Source: Streptomyces hyderabadensis
GTDB taxonomy: Bacteria > Actinomycetota > Actinomycetes > Streptomycetales > Streptomycetaceae
DNA: 64,000 bases
Direction of reading: 5' to 3'
Assembly (NCBI RefSeq): GCF_020404845.1
Contig: NZ_JAIOJZ010000002.1
Coordinates: 62,001-126,000 of the forward strand
A model generated the notes under the pieces. It had not been told where the DNA came from, searched no databases, and worked only from the letters and a program-made list of their open reading frames with translations. Each line of letters starts with the position of its first letter. Position 1 is the first letter of the stretch. The translations under genes and the position numbers were made by a program. Of the stretch, positions 33,180 to 41,850 are shown piece after piece.

Positions 33180-33959
33180 TCAGATCCGCTCGACGAGGTC
33201 CGCGATGGAGTCGACCACCTGGGAGGGGCGGTACGGGAAGTTCTCGACCTGCTCGGGCTGGGTGAGGCCGGTGAGGACGAGGAAGGTCTGCATCCCGGCC
33301 TCCATGCCGGCCAGCACGTCGGTGTCCATGCGGTCGCCGATCATCGCGCTGGTCTCGGAGTGGGCGCCGATCGCGTTCAGCCCGGTGCGCATCATCAGCG
33401 GGTTGGGCTTGCCGGCGAAGTACGGCTGCTTGCCGGTCGCCTTGGTGATCAGCGCGGCCACCGCGCCGGTCGCCGGGAGCGGCCCCTCGGTGGAGGGGCC
33501 GGTCTCGTCGGGGTTGGTGCAGATGAAGCGGGCGCCCGCGTTGATCAGGCGCACCGCCTTCGTCATGGCCTCGAAGGAGTAGGTGCGGGTCTCGCCGAGG
33601 ACCACGTAGTCGGGGTCGTGGTCGGTGAGGATGTAGCCGATGTCGTGCAGGGCGGTGGTCAGACCGGCCTCGCCGATGACGTACGCCGAGCCGCCGGGCC
33701 GCTGGTCGTCCAGGAACTGGGCGGTGGCCAGCGCCGAGGTCCAGATGGACTCGATCGGCACCTCCAGGCCCATGCGGCGCAGCCGGGCGTGCAGGTCGCG
33801 CGGGGTGTAGATCGAGTTGTTGGTGAGGACCAGGAAGGGCTTGCCGGATTCGCGGAGCCTCTTGATGAAGGCGTCGGCGCCGGGGATCGGCACGCCTTCG
33901 TGGATGAGGACCCCGTCCATGTCGGTGAGCCACGACTCGATGGGCTTGCGGTCTGCCAT
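33180..33959 (-). CDS. HAD-IIA (NagD-like) sugar phosphatase
   Basis: 259 aa. DMDGVLIHEG gives the nucleophile Asp motif I, VLTNNS motif II, and KPNPLMM plus MIGDRMDTDVLAGMEAGM motifs III and IV, all intact. The family hydrolyses nucleotide or sugar phosphates in the cytoplasm. CAGGAG lies 9 bases before the ATG. It does not appear to belong to the phosphonate cluster, from which it is separated by about 90 bp. Confidence 0.9.
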   Translation of the reverse strand: MADRKPIESWLTDMDGVLIHEGVPIPGADAFIKRLRESGKPFLVLTNNSIYTPRDLHARLRRMGLEVPIESIWTSALATAQFLDDQRPGGSAYVIGEAGLTTALHDIGYILTDHDPDYVVLGETRTYSFEAMTKAVRLINAGARFICTNPDETGPSTEGPLPATGAVAALITKATGKQPYFAGKPNPLMMRTGLNAIGAHSETSAMIGDRMDTDVLAGMEAGMQTFLVLTGLTQPEQVENFPYRPSQVVDSIADLVERI

Positions 33960-34053
33960 GTGCGGGTCTCCTGCCTGCGCGGTCCTGCGTGCGCTCCAGC
34001 CTAGACAGTGCCGGATCTTGAGGGAACGGCCGTCTCGGCTTCCGGAAGGCCGC

Positions 34054-35106
34054 TCAGCTTCCGGTGGCTTCCTTCCAGGCGTCGATGTAGGAGGTGAGGT
34101 TCTCCTCGATGTCGTTCCAGTCCGGTTCGAAGACCTCCACGCCGTCCATCAGCTTGGTCAGGGCGATGGCGTTGGCGTCGGTGGCCTTGACGTCCTGGCG
34201 GGCCGCGAAGCCGCCGCCGATCTCGCTGACCTGCCGCTGTGCCTGCCGGCCGAGCAGGTAGTCGAGGAGCTTGCGGCCGTTCTCGGTGTGCGGGGCGTCG
34301 GTCACGAGCCCGGCCGCGTAGGGCAGGGCGAAGGTGGTGGGCTTTCCGCCCTCCCGGGCCGGGAACCAGATGCCGAGGTTGGGCATGGACTTGGACTGGG
34401 CGTAGTTCATCTGGACGTCGCCGTTGGCGACGAGGAGTTCGCCCTTGTCGACCTTGGCGGCGAGCTTGCCGGTGGAGGCGGACGGGCCGACGTTGTTGGC
34501 CTGGAGCTTCTTCAGGTACTCCATGGCGGGCTGCTCGCCGCCGAAGTCGTGCATGGCCTTGATGAGGACGGCGGTGCCGTCGCCGGCCACGCCGGGGGTG
34601 GAGTACTGGAGCTTGTTCTTGTACTTCGCATCGAGCAGGTCCTCCCAGGTGGCCGGGGCCTGCTTCAGCTCCTTCGTGTTGTGGACGAAGCCGAAGTAGT
34701 TGTTGACGACGGCGGTCCAGGTGCCGTTCGCGGCCTTGTCGGCGCCGCTGACCTGGTCGGCGCCCTTCGGGGCGTACTTCTGCAGCAGGCCCTTGGTGTC
34801 GGCCTGCTGGATGAAGGGCGGGAGGGTGACGAGGACGTCGGCCTGCGGGTTGCGCTTCTCGCGGACGGTGCGCTGCACCATCTCGCCGGAGCCGCCTTCG
34901 ACGTACTCGACCTTGATGCCGGTCTCCTTCTCGAAGTCCTTGAACACCTGGTCGTACCAGCCGTCGCCGTTCTCGCCCTTGAGGCCGTCGGCGCTGTAGA
35001 CGGTGACGACGTTCTCGTCGGAGGCGGCGGAGGTGCCGGAGCAGGCGGTCAGCGGGATCGCCAGGACGGCGAGGGCGGCGAGCGGCTTGAGGGCGTTCCT
35101 GGGCAT
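34054..35106 (-). CDS. ABC importer substrate-binding lipoprotein, 2-aminoethylphosphonate type
   Basis: 350 aa with a lipobox PLTAC (Cys22). The mature sequence (VVTVYSADGLKGENGDGWYDQVFKDFEKETGIKVEYVEGGSGEMVQR) belongs to the iron/thiamine/2-aminoethylphosphonate binding-protein class (PhnS-like). Last gene of an operon with two permeases, an ATPase, a phosphonatase-like HAD enzyme and a FAD oxidoreductase, which makes a phosphonate the most likely ligand. AAGGAG is 11 bases before the ATG. Confidence 0.85.
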   Translation of the reverse strand: MPRNALKPLAALAVLAIPLTACSGTSAASDENVVTVYSADGLKGENGDGWYDQVFKDFEKETGIKVEYVEGGSGEMVQRTVREKRNPQADVLVTLPPFIQQADTKGLLQKYAPKGADQVSGADKAANGTWTAVVNNYFGFVHNTKELKQAPATWEDLLDAKYKNKLQYSTPGVAGDGTAVLIKAMHDFGGEQPAMEYLKKLQANNVGPSASTGKLAAKVDKGELLVANGDVQMNYAQSKSMPNLGIWFPAREGGKPTTFALPYAAGLVTDAPHTENGRKLLDYLLGRQAQRQVSEIGGGFAARQDVKATDANAIALTKLMDGVEVFEPDWNDIEENLTSYIDAWKEATGS

Positions 35107-35151
35107 GGCGAGGTGAACTCCTTGCGTGTCGGGGCGGTGGTGCTTCGGCGT

Positions 35152-35949
35152 TCAGCGGTACGAGGCTCTGGTGCGGATCCGGGAGACGGCGAGCAGCACC
35201 AGCAGGGTGGCGGTCATGAGGACCACGGCGACGGCGGAGCCGGTGAACAGGGCGCCGCGGTCGGTGGCCGCGTAGATCAGGACGGGCAGCGGGGTCCAGT
35301 CGGGCGGGTACAGCATCATCGTGGCGCTCAGCTCGCCCATGGACAGGGCGAAGCAGAGCCCGGCGGCGGCGGTCAGGGACGGCAGCAGCAGGGGCAGCTT
35401 CACCCGCCACAGGACGTACGCCGGTGTGGCTCCCAGGGACGCGGCGGCCTGCTCGTAGGCCGGGTCGAGGCGGGCGAGGGCGGCGGACACGGACTGGTGG
35501 GCGAAGGCGGTGACCAGCACGGAGTGGGCGATGATCACGATCCAGCGGGTGCCGTTGAGCAGCATCGGCGGCTGGGAGAAGGCGACCAGGGTGGCGAGGC
35601 CCACGACGACCGAGGGCACGGCCAGGGGCAGCACGAACAGGGCGTCGAGCGCCTTGCGGTGCCGCCGCTTCAACGCCGCCGCGGCGAGCGCCGCCCAGGT
35701 GCCGGTCGCGAGGGCGAGCAGGCTGGCGGTGGTGGCCGTGACCAGGCTGGTGGTGAGCGCCTGGAGGGCCTCGCCGCGGGTGGCCGCCTCGTAGTGGGCG
35801 GTGGTGAGGCCGGAGGGCAGGACGCTGGACCAGTGGGTGGCGAAGGAGGCGCCCAGGACCACGAGGAGCGGGAGGGCGAACAGGGGCAGGAAGAGGACGA
35901 GGAAGACCGCCCACACGGCCCACCTGGCGCCACGGCTATGCACCAGCAC
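35152..35949 (-). CDS. Phosphonate-type ABC importer permease (PhnV-like)
   Basis: 265 aa, about six helices with the EAA loop ALARLDPAYEQAAASLGATPAYVLWRVKLPLLLP. Starts at a GTG that overlaps the previous permease gene by 14 nt. BPD_transp_1 family, forming a heterodimer with the next entry. Confidence 0.87.
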   Translation of the reverse strand: MLVHSRGARWAVWAVFLVLFLPLFALPLLVVLGASFATHWSSVLPSGLTTAHYEAATRGEALQALTTSLVTATTASLLALATGTWAALAAAALKRRHRKALDALFVLPLAVPSVVVGLATLVAFSQPPMLLNGTRWIVIIAHSVLVTAFAHQSVSAALARLDPAYEQAAASLGATPAYVLWRVKLPLLLPSLTAAAGLCFALSMGELSATMMLYPPDWTPLPVLIYAATDRGALFTGSAVAVVLMTATLLVLLAVSRIRTRASYR

Positions 35950-36760
35950 GGCGGCTCACCACCCGGTAGAGGCCGTAGAGGCCCACGGAGATCAGGACGT
36001 TGACGACGGCGACCACGCAGGCGCCCGGGTAGTCGGACTCCAGGATCGCCTTGCCGTAGACGAGGGTCGGCAGGGTCGTGACGCCCTTGGCGCCGGTGAA
36101 CAGGACGATGCCGAACTCGTTCAGGCACAGGACGAGGACCAGGCTGCCGCCGGCCGCGAGGGCGGGCAGCGCCTCCGGCAGGATGATCCGCCGGACGATG
36201 CGCGGCGCGCGGGCGCCCAGCGAACTGGCGGCCTCCAGCTGCCCGGGGTCGAGCTGCGAGAAGGCGGCGAGCAGCGGACGCATCACGAAGGGCGTGAAGT
36301 ACGTGATCTCCGCGAGCAGCACGCCCCAGGGCGTGGTGAGGAACTGGAACGGCCCCTGGTCCGCCCCGGTCAGGTCGGTCCACGCGCCGTTGGCCATGCC
36401 GACCGTGCCGTAGATGAACAGCAGGGCGAGCGTGATCAGGAAGGACGGGAAGGAGAGGAAGACGTCGATGAAACGGGAGACGGCGCGGGCCCCGGGGAAC
36501 GGCACGAAGGCGATGACCAGGGCGAGCACGAACCCGAGCACCAGGCAGCCGGCGGTGGCCGCCACCGCGAGCCACACGGTGGTCCACAGCGCCTCGCGGA
36601 ACGCCGACGAGGCGAAGACGTCGGTGTACGGCTCCAGTGAGGTCCCGCCGGTGTCGGGCTGGAACGACTGCCGGACGACGAGGGCGAGCGGGTAGAGGAA
36701 GACGAGGGCGAGCACAGCCACCGGGGGAAGGGCCCACAGGGGCGCCGTTCTACTCCTCAC
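35936..36760 (-). CDS. Phosphonate-type ABC importer permease (PhnU-like)
   Basis: 274 aa, six helices, with EAA loop FSQLDPGQLEAASSLGARAPRIVRRIILPEALP. The GTG start overlaps the ATPase stop by 11 nt, so the operon is translationally coupled throughout. Confidence 0.87.
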   Translation of the reverse strand: MRSRTAPLWALPPVAVLALVFLYPLALVVRQSFQPDTGGTSLEPYTDVFASSAFREALWTTVWLAVAATAGCLVLGFVLALVIAFVPFPGARAVSRFIDVFLSFPSFLITLALLFIYGTVGMANGAWTDLTGADQGPFQFLTTPWGVLLAEITYFTPFVMRPLLAAFSQLDPGQLEAASSLGARAPRIVRRIILPEALPALAAGGSLVLVLCLNEFGIVLFTGAKGVTTLPTLVYGKAILESDYPGACVVAVVNVLISVGLYGLYRVVSRRAGA

Positions 36761-37820
36761 CGGTGCTCACCCCCGCGGGCAGCAGCACCGCGTCCTCGGG
36801 CGCGAAGTGCAGGGTCACCGGCTCCCCGTGCACCGGCGGCGCCTTCAGCTCGCGCACGTCGGCCATGACCCGGTGCCCGGCCACGTCGACGTACAGCCGG
36901 TGCGTGGCCCCCCGCCACTGGATCTCCCCCACCGTCCCGGTGAGCCGGTTGGGCCCGTCGCCGAGCCCGACCAGGTGCGGCCGTACGCACAGGGTCGCCG
37001 ACGCGCCCCGGGCGGCCCCCGTCGTGTCGACCTCGATCTCCGCGTCCCCGAGGGACACTCCCCCGGACCCGACCGTCACCGGCAGCAGGTTCGCGCCGCC
37101 CACGAAGGACGCCGTGAACGCGTCGGCCGGCGCCCGGTACAGCTCCCTCGGCGTCCCGCACGCGCGCAGTCTCGCCTGGTCCATCACCGCGATCCGGTCG
37201 GCGAGGGTGAGCGCCTCGACCTGGTCGTGGGTGACGTAGAGGATCGTCACGTCGGGCAGCTCGCGGTGCAGCCGGGCCAGTTCGGCGAGCATGCCGGAGC
37301 GCAGCTGGGCGTCGAGGGCGGACAGCGGCTCGTCGAGGAGCAGGACGTCCGGCCGGACGGCGAGCGCGCGGGCGATGGCGACGCGCTGCTGCTGGCCGCC
37401 GGACAGCTCGCGGGGGTGGCGGCGGGCGTAGGCGCCCATGCCGGTCATCTCCAGCGCCTCGGCCACCCGGGTCCGGATCTCGGCCCTGGCGACCTTGCGG
37501 GCCTTCAGTCCGAAGGCGACGTTGTCCGCCACCCGCATGTGCGGGAACAGGGCGTACTGCTGGACGACCATGCCGATGCCGCGCCGGTGCGGGGGCAGGG
37601 CGGTGACGTCGCGGTCGCCGAGGAACACCCGCCCGGAGGCGGGCCGTACGAACCCGGCGACCGCCCGCAGCGCGGTGGTCTTGCCGGATCCGGACGGCCC
37701 GAGCAGCGCCATGACCTCGCCGGGTTCGACGGTGAGGTCCAGGGCGTCCAGGACGACGTTGCCGTCGTAGGCGACGGTGACGTGGTCGAAGCGGATGCCG
37801 CCGGCCGGACGCGGGGCCAT
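36750..37820 (-). CDS. Phosphonate-type ABC importer ATPase (PhnT-like)
   Basis: 356 aa. Walker A LGPSGSGKTT, signature LSGGQQQRVAIARALA, Walker B VLLLDEPLSALD and VTHDQVEAL are intact, with a C-terminal TOBE/OB domain as in PotA/PhnT-type importers. The start ATG shares its A with the TGA of the HAD gene (TGATG at 37818-37822). Confidence 0.9.
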   Translation of the reverse strand: MAPRPAGGIRFDHVTVAYDGNVVLDALDLTVEPGEVMALLGPSGSGKTTALRAVAGFVRPASGRVFLGDRDVTALPPHRRGIGMVVQQYALFPHMRVADNVAFGLKARKVARAEIRTRVAEALEMTGMGAYARRHPRELSGGQQQRVAIARALAVRPDVLLLDEPLSALDAQLRSGMLAELARLHRELPDVTILYVTHDQVEALTLADRIAVMDQARLRACGTPRELYRAPADAFTASFVGGANLLPVTVGSGGVSLGDAEIEVDTTGAARGASATLCVRPHLVGLGDGPNRLTGTVGEIQWRGATHRLYVDVAGHRVMADVRELKAPPVHGEPVTLHFAPEDAVLLPAGVSTGEE

Positions 37821-38518
37821 CAGCCGGCTCCGCGCAGGAGGGCGGGCAGACCGGCGACGGAGTCGAGCACGTGGGTGGCGCCCGCCTCGCGGAAGGCGTC
37901 GTCGCCGTGCGCCCCGGTGCGCACCCCGGCGACCAGGCCGGCGCCGGCCCGGACACCGCTGAGCACGTCGTAGGAGGTGTCGCCGACGACGGCGACCTGG
38001 TGGACGCCGTCGGCCGCCTTGGTGCGCAGGAACGCCTCCAGCACCATGTCCGGGTACGGCCGTCCGCGGCCGCCCGCGTCGGCGGGGCACAGGGTGAGTG
38101 GCACCAGGTCCTGCCAGCCGAGGGCGGCGAGGACGGCGTCCTGGGTGACGCGGGCGAAGCCGGTGGTGAGGACGACGGTGCGGCCGTCGGCGGCCAGCTC
38201 CTCGACGGCCTCGCGGGCGCCGGGGACCGGGGCGACGAGGCCGCCGTCGACGAGTTCGCCGTACGCCTTCTCGAAGGCGGTGTTGGCGTGCTGGGCGCGG
38301 TCCTCGTCGCCGAACAGGTGGCGGAAGACGGAGATCTTGGACTCGCCCATGGTGGCGCGCACGTAGGCGAGCTTCTCGGCGTGGTCCGGGGTGCCGGGTT
38401 CGACGCCCAGCTCACGGGCGGCGGCGTCGAAGGCACGCTCGACGAGGCCGCCGTCGGCGACGGTGGTGCCGGCCATGTCGAGGACGACGAGGCGGATGTC
38501 GGGGGTGGTCGTGGTCAT
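37820..38518 (-). CDS. Phosphonatase-like HAD hydrolase (phosphonoacetaldehyde hydrolase type)
   Basis: 232 aa from the ATG at 38518. LDMAGTTVADGG is the distinctive HAD motif I of phosphonatases and phosphonatase-like enzymes (TIGR03351 group), with VLTTGF and VVGDTSYDVLSGVRAGAG completing motifs II and IV. PhnX uses a cap-domain lysine to form a Schiff base with phosphonoacetaldehyde; whether an equivalent lysine is present needs alignment. In context it should release phosphate from a phosphonoaldehyde made by the FAD enzyme. Confidence 0.87.
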   Translation of the reverse strand: MTTTTPDIRLVVLDMAGTTVADGGLVERAFDAAARELGVEPGTPDHAEKLAYVRATMGESKISVFRHLFGDEDRAQHANTAFEKAYGELVDGGLVAPVPGAREAVEELAADGRTVVLTTGFARVTQDAVLAALGWQDLVPLTLCPADAGGRGRPYPDMVLEAFLRTKAADGVHQVAVVGDTSYDVLSGVRAGAGLVAGVRTGAHGDDAFREAGATHVLDSVAGLPALLRGAG

Positions 38519-38526
38519 CAGGGGGT

Positions 38527-39651
38527 TCACCAGCCCAGTTCGTTCGCGGTGGTCTCGGCTATCGCGGGTGAGCAGGTCATGCCGCGCCCGCCGGGCCCGG
38601 TGACCAGCCACACGCCGTCGCGCACCCGCTGCCGGTGCACGACGCGGCCCGGGTCGGTGCACTGCGCGTACACCCCGGCCCAGCGGCGGCGGACCCTGGG
38701 CAGCGGGCGGCCGAGGAGGGACTCGACGACACCGGTGAGGTGCTCGTAGGGGTCCTCGACGGTGTCGAAGGCGAAGGGGTGCTCGTACTCGTGGGTGTCG
38801 CCGATGGTCAGGCCGCCGTCGGCGCGCTGGACCATCAGCAGCTGCATCCGGTGCTCGGCGGCGGTGGCGGGCTGCGGCTGCCGGGCGTTCAGCTCGTCCA
38901 GGGCGGGCGAGCCGTACGCGGGGTAGTAGCGGAAGCTGTCGGCGTCGGCGACCGAGGTGGTGAGCGGTTCGCCGAGGGGGTCGGTCTGCATCATCTGGAG
39001 CCGCACCCGGCGCACCGGCAGGTCGGGGCCTGCCAGTTCGCGCACCAGGCCGCCGAGCCAGGCGCCGGTGGCGAGGACGACGGCGTCGCCGGTGTGCGTG
39101 TCGCCGTGGTCGTCGCGGACGGCGTGTTCGCCGACGACGTCGCGGACCTCGCGGCCGGGCAGGAAGGTGTAGCGCGGGGACTTCAGCAGTTCGGCGCGCA
39201 GGGCGAGCTGTGCGGTGCGCGGTTCGACGGCGGCGTCGCGCTCGCAGTGCAGGGCCGCGTCGAAGTCACCGCGCAGGGCGGGGTTCAGGGCGCGGGCCTC
39301 GCCGGCGGTGAGCAGCTTGTGGCCGCGGGCGGCGGCGTCCGGGCGGGCCACGGCCGCCTCGGCGACGGCCAGCTCCAGGCCGCCGCGCAGGGGGGTCAGG
39401 GAGCCGTTCGGGCGGAAGCCCAGCGCCGGGATCCGGGCGCCGATCTCCTCCCACAGCTCCCGGGCCCGCAGCGCGGTCTCCAGCTCCTCGCCGCCCGCGC
39501 GGCCACTGACCCAGATCTGGCCGAAATTGCGCAGGGAGGCGCCGCGGGCCTCGGTCTCGCGCTCGATCTGTACGACCTCGTGGCCGCGGTTCACTGCGTG
39601 CCAGGCGTGCATGGTTCCCACCACGCCGGCTCCGACGACTATCACTCTCAC
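38527..39651 (-). CDS. FAD-dependent oxidoreductase, phosphonate-associated (TIGR03364 type)
   Basis: 374 aa from a GTG at 39651; GTG 39660 or ATG 39672 are alternatives. The N-terminal VIVVGAGVVGTMHAWHAVNRGHEVVQIERE is the dinucleotide-binding motif of DAO-type amine oxidases, and WLVTGPGGRGMTCSPAIAE closes the FAD site. This subgroup is found with phosphonatase-like hydrolases and is proposed to oxidise aminoethylphosphonate or its N-methyl form to phosphonoacetaldehyde, replacing the PhnW transaminase, which is absent here. Confidence 0.85.
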   Translation of the reverse strand: MRVIVVGAGVVGTMHAWHAVNRGHEVVQIERETEARGASLRNFGQIWVSGRAGGEELETALRARELWEEIGARIPALGFRPNGSLTPLRGGLELAVAEAAVARPDAAARGHKLLTAGEARALNPALRGDFDAALHCERDAAVEPRTAQLALRAELLKSPRYTFLPGREVRDVVGEHAVRDDHGDTHTGDAVVLATGAWLGGLVRELAGPDLPVRRVRLQMMQTDPLGEPLTTSVADADSFRYYPAYGSPALDELNARQPQPATAAEHRMQLLMVQRADGGLTIGDTHEYEHPFAFDTVEDPYEHLTGVVESLLGRPLPRVRRRWAGVYAQCTDPGRVVHRQRVRDGVWLVTGPGGRGMTCSPAIAETTANELGW

Positions 39652-39727
39652 GACCGCCACGCTCCTTGGCATCGGGGAACCGGAGGAATCCGGCTGACAA
39701 CGAGAGCGTGAACTGGTCATCACGTTT

Positions 39728-39738
39728 GGGCTAGACCC
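39728..39738. promoter_or_regulatory. GntR/UTRA operator-like site upstream of phosphonate operon
   Basis: GGGCTAGACCC lies about 80 bp upstream of the FAD oxidoreductase start and 46 bp after the GntR stop. It differs by one base from the GGTCTAGACC core bound by HutC-subfamily GntR regulators, so it suits the adjacent UTRA regulator. DasR cross-binding is possible. Confidence 0.4.
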
Positions 39739-39783
39739 GTTATCTTTTCGTTACTCCTGTGGGCTCGGGGGAGGCGGTGCTTT

Positions 39784-40539
39784 TCAGCCGCGCAGATGGG
39801 TGGTGAAGGAGAAGCGGTCACCCCGGTAGAGGGTGCGCACCCGCTCCAGCGGGCGCCCCTGGGTGTCCCGCGACACGCGGTGGATGAGCAGCATCGGCAG
39901 GGCCGGCGGGGTGCCGATGAGCAGGGCCTCGCGCGGGGTGGCGAGCACGGTCTCGATGCGTTCGTCGGCGTCCCCGAAGGCGATGCCCTGCTCGGCGAGG
40001 TGGGCGTAGAAGGACGAGTCCGGGTCGAAGGCGGTGTCCAGGTCGGGGACTCGGGCCACGGCGACGTAGGTGCTCTCCAGGCCGACCCGCTCGTCGTCGG
40101 CGAGCAGCACGCGTTCCAGGTGCCAGACGGGCTCCCCGCGCGTGAGACCGGTCTCGGCGGCGAGCGCGTCGGGGCACGGGAAGCGGTCGAGGGTGACGAG
40201 CGCACGGCCGGGGGTACGGCCCTGGCGCCGGACGCCCTCGGTGTAGCTGGCCAGGGACAGCGGCTGCGCCAGCTTCGGCCCCGCGACCACGGTGCCGCGC
40301 CCCTGCCGGCGCAGCTTGCCCTCCAGCACGAGTTCGCGCAGGGCCTGCCGCACGGTCTCGCGGGCGACCTCGTAGCGCTCGGACAGGTCCCGCTCGGTGG
40401 GGATGGCGCTGCCCTCCCCCAGCTCGCCGACGAGCCGGTCGATCCGCGCCTTGACGGCGTAGTACTTCGGCACCCGCCCGTGCTCGGGAATCCCGGAGCG
40501 AACGGGGGCACCCGGGGCCTGGTCGTTCGGATAGTCCAC
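39784..40539 (-). CDS. GntR family (HutC/UTRA) transcriptional regulator
   Basis: 251 aa from the GTG at 40539; the upstream frame has no ribosome binding site either, so a leaderless start is possible. The winged helix (SAIPTERDLSERYEVARETVRQALRELVLEGKLRRQGRGTVV) is followed by a UTRA ligand-binding domain. UTRA regulators such as PhnF control phosphonate uptake in other bacteria, which fits the operon directly downstream. Confidence 0.88.
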   Translation of the reverse strand: MDYPNDQAPGAPVRSGIPEHGRVPKYYAVKARIDRLVGELGEGSAIPTERDLSERYEVARETVRQALRELVLEGKLRRQGRGTVVAGPKLAQPLSLASYTEGVRRQGRTPGRALVTLDRFPCPDALAAETGLTRGEPVWHLERVLLADDERVGLESTYVAVARVPDLDTAFDPDSSFYAHLAEQGIAFGDADERIETVLATPREALLIGTPPALPMLLIHRVSRDTQGRPLERVRTLYRGDRFSFTTHLRG

Positions 40540-40591
40540 GCAGGGATGTTCGCAGACGCGGGTGACGAGCCGAGTACCCACCGGCGCCTCC

Positions 40592-41794
40592 TCAGCCGGT
40601 CTCGCCCCGGCCGAAGAGCGGGGCGAGGAGGAGTTGGGCGGCGCCCTCCGCGACCGCGCGGGGGCCGCCCGGGGCGAGCCGTACCGGTACGGCGCCGTCG
40701 TGGCCGCCCTCGCGGCGGGCGCGGGCGTCGAGGACCGCGCCGACGCCGTGCACGAAGGCCCCGGGCGCGGCGGCGACGGTACGGCCGCCCAGCAGCACCA
40801 GGTCGATGTCGAGCAGCCCGGCGAGGTTCGCGGCGCCCGTGCCGAGCACCCTCGCCGCCTCCGCCAGGTCCCCGCGGGCGACGGCGGCGAGGCACAGGGC
40901 CTCTATGCAGCCCCGGGCGCCGCAGGTGCAGGGCGGCCCGTCGAGCTGGACGACCTGGTGCCCGAACTCCCCGGCGCCGGTCCGGGCGCCCCGGTGCACG
41001 CCGCCGCCGAAGACGAGACCGGCGCCGAGTCCGGTGCCGAGGTGCAGATACGCGAAGGTGCCGTCCCCGGCGCCCGCGCCGCCGACCGCGAGGCCGAGCG
41101 CCGCCGCGTTGGTGTCCTTGTCGACGACGACCGGCACGCCCAGCCGCCGCTCCAGCGCCTCCCGCAGCGGGTAGCCGTCCCACCCCGGGAAGCCGGTGAT
41201 CCGGTGCAGCACCCCGCGGACGTGGTCCAGCGGCCCCGGCAGGGCGACGCCGAGCCCGAGCAGGGTGGGAGCGGCGGCGAGTGCGGCGCCCGGCACCCGG
41301 GCGGCCTCCGCGACGAGATGCCCCAGCCCCTCCGCCGCGAGTTCCGCCGCGGCCCGCGCCACCCCCTCCAGCACGGTCTCCGCCCCCGCGCCGAGGTCCA
41401 GCGGAGCGCACCGCTCCGCCACCACCGTGCCGTCGAGGTCGACCAGCACCGCCCGCAGCTCGTCGCGGTCCAGGTGGACGCCGAGGGCGTGGCCCGCCCC
41501 GGGCACCAGACGCAGTACCGTGCGCGGCTTGCCGCCGGTGGACGCGCGGCGTCCGGCCTCGGCGGCCAGGCCCTCGTCCCGGAGCCGGGCGGTGATCTTG
41601 CTGACCGCCTGCGGGGTGAGCCCGGTGCGCTCGGCCAGTTCCAGCCGGCTGATGCCCTCGGCACCGGCGGTGCGCAGCAGGTCGAGCACCAGGGCGGTGT
41701 TGTGACTGCGCAGGGCGAGCAGGTTCGCGCCACCCGTCCCCGTGCCCGCGCCCCCGCCGCCGATCCGCGCGCCTTGGCCGTTGCTCCTGTTCAC
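40592..41794 (-). CDS. ROK family transcriptional regulator
   Basis: 400 aa. An N-terminal winged helix (NTALVLDLLRTAGAEGISRLELAERTGLTPQAVSKITARL) precedes a ROK domain with the zinc motif GHQVVQLDGPPCTCGARGCIEALC. ROK repressors sense sugars or sugar phosphates. Divergent from the Gfo/Idh/MocA dehydrogenase across an almost perfect palindrome, so it probably represses that gene. Confidence 0.9.
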   Translation of the reverse strand: MNRSNGQGARIGGGGAGTGTGGANLLALRSHNTALVLDLLRTAGAEGISRLELAERTGLTPQAVSKITARLRDEGLAAEAGRRASTGGKPRTVLRLVPGAGHALGVHLDRDELRAVLVDLDGTVVAERCAPLDLGAGAETVLEGVARAAAELAAEGLGHLVAEAARVPGAALAAAPTLLGLGVALPGPLDHVRGVLHRITGFPGWDGYPLREALERRLGVPVVVDKDTNAAALGLAVGGAGAGDGTFAYLHLGTGLGAGLVFGGGVHRGARTGAGEFGHQVVQLDGPPCTCGARGCIEALCLAAVARGDLAEAARVLGTGAANLAGLLDIDLVLLGGRTVAAAPGAFVHGVGAVLDARARREGGHDGAVPVRLAPGGPRAVAEGAAQLLLAPLFGRGETG

Positions 41795-41818
41795 TCCCCC
41801 ATTGTCCCCGGCGCTTGC

Positions 41819-41843
41819 ACTTTGGCAACAGCGTTGCGAAAGT
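41819..41843. promoter_or_regulatory. Operator palindrome between ROK regulator and dehydrogenase
   Basis: ACTTT-G-GCAAC, spacer AGC, GTTGC-G-AAAGT: ten of eleven positions in each arm pair perfectly, ending 7 bp before the dehydrogenase ATG. Binding here would block transcription or initiation; the ROK protein is the obvious candidate. Confidence 0.6.
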
Positions 41844-41850
41844 AGGAACC

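Noticed and set aside
34003..34053. Repeated GGCTTCC/GGAAGC words after the binding-protein gene as a terminator
   Set aside because: The arms are short and overlapping with no stable single stem; not called.
38521..38545. GTTCACC followed by a similar unit, resembling a PHO box near the phosphonate operon
   Set aside because: It lies over the stop codon and last codons of the FAD oxidoreductase gene, not in a promoter, and the second 11-nt unit matches poorly.
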